Program-made: the position numbers and the translations under genes
Notes under the pieces: model-generated
Databases searched by the model: none
What the model was told of the DNA's origin: nothing
What the model saw: the letters and a program-made list of their open reading frames with translations, nothing else
From: a bacterium
GTDB taxonomy: Bacteria; CAYTYR01; UBA6262
DNA: 40,809 bases
Assembly (NCBI GenBank): GCA_028712365.1
Contig: JAQTQE010000013.1
Location: 5,338-46,146 of the forward strand
Reading direction: 5' to 3'
Shown here: positions 40,522 to 40,809 of the stretch, piece by piece
Layout: every line of letters begins with the position of its first letter
Numbering within the stretch: position 1 is the first letter of the stretch

Positions 40522-40809
40522 CCAATTCCCTCGGTTTGTTGTACATATCTAATTTATTAATGATCCAGTCTAAAGCAATATTAAATTTTTTGAGAATGTC
40601 TATCTGGCCGTTTTTAGCCGGATTAGTCACCATCCCGCGGCAGCCATAACAGATATTCCCGTTATTTATGCACCAGGAATTACAGCCGGCTTTGGTCACC
40701 GGCCCCAGGCAGGTGATCCCTTTGTCATACATACACACATTTTCGTTCAATTTACATTCCACGCAAACAGCATAATCAGGCACATTGTACGGGATACCGG
40801 CTAAAATGC
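40508..40809 (-). CDS. [NiFe]-hydrogenase small subunit, C-terminal part (partial)
   Basis: The frame is open across the right edge, so only about the last 100 residues are seen; an internal GTG near 40783 is not the true start. The visible part, GIPYNVPDYAVCVECKLNEN, then CMYDKGITCLGP, AGCNSWC and CYGCRG, carries the cysteines of the medial and distal [4Fe-4S] clusters of group 3 small (delta) subunits. The proximal cluster region is outside the window. Electrons from the active site leave through this subunit. Confidence 0.92.
   Translation of the reverse strand, partial: ILAGIPYNVPDYAVCVECKLNENVCMYDKGITCLGPVTKAGCNSWCINNGNICYGCRGMVTNPAKNGQIDILKKFNIALDWIINKLDMYNKPRELDERK

Noticed and set aside
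1-40809. Prophage, insertion sequence or toxin-antitoxin genes
   Set aside because: No transposase, integrase, phage structural or toxin motif was found; mobile signals are limited to short intergenic repeats.
1-40809. tRNA or rRNA genes
   Set aside because: Gaps are short and no tRNA arms or rRNA segments were recognised by eye; a covariance-model scan would be needed to exclude small RNAs.

Overview
The window looks like a piece of a strictly anaerobic, hydrogen-cycling, diderm bacterium. Two signal-peptide proteins, one of them an outer-membrane beta-barrel, argue for an outer membrane. The sequence has moderate GC and consensus sigma70-type promoters (TTGACA, 17 bp, TATAAT-like). It carries two [FeFe]-hydrogenase gene sets, one [NiFe] hydrogenase and an Rnf complex, but no oxygen-respiration genes. 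This mix suits an uncultured lineage such as Omnitrophota, Elusimicrobiota or Margulisbacteria/Saganbacteria. That placement is inference; no rRNA or tRNA gene was seen.

Layout: 1-2.3 kb holds the end of an rnf operon (rnfC, rnfD) running off the left edge. 2.4-17.3 kb is mostly housekeeping and accessory genes: envelope proteins, MazG, thioredoxin with a ferredoxin:thioredoxin reductase-like partner and an ArsR regulator, a DUF502 membrane protein, PilZ, an unusual glycosidase, thiM-thiE, LemA with two TPM proteins, argF, a membrane-embedded spermidine synthase-like protein, a DJ-1 protein and archaeal-type phosphoglycerate mutase. 17.5-36.9 kb is a leftward [FeFe]-hydrogenase island in the order rex, histidine kinase, hydB(NuoF-GltD fusion), hydA, hydC, receiver, hydG, hydE, receiver, hndA, hndB, hndC, hndD, aspartase-like gene, hydF, lipoprotein. 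37.0-40.8 kb is a [NiFe] hydrogenase operon (small subunit, large subunit, protease, shortened hypA) ending in a gene that fuses a HypC domain to a HydE-like radical SAM enzyme.

How it fits together (inference): the two multi-subunit [FeFe] hydrogenases probably couple ferredoxin and NAD(P)H to H2, Rnf links ferredoxin/NADH to ion pumping, and the [NiFe] enzyme links another carrier to H2. HydE, HydF and HydG build the H-cluster, and an aspartase between hndD and hydF may feed it ammonia. Rex, with a near-perfect operator upstream of its own promoter, senses NADH/NAD+. A Cache-type kinase and two output-less receivers add an unexplained signalling layer.

The most novel items are the HypC-HydE fusion in the [NiFe] operon, the zinc-site-lacking HypA beside it, the 1067-residue HydB-GltD fusion, the kinase plus stand-alone receivers inside the hydrogenase operon, and several intergenic repeat families. 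These include a ~120 bp element with one copy in front of the hydrogenase operon.
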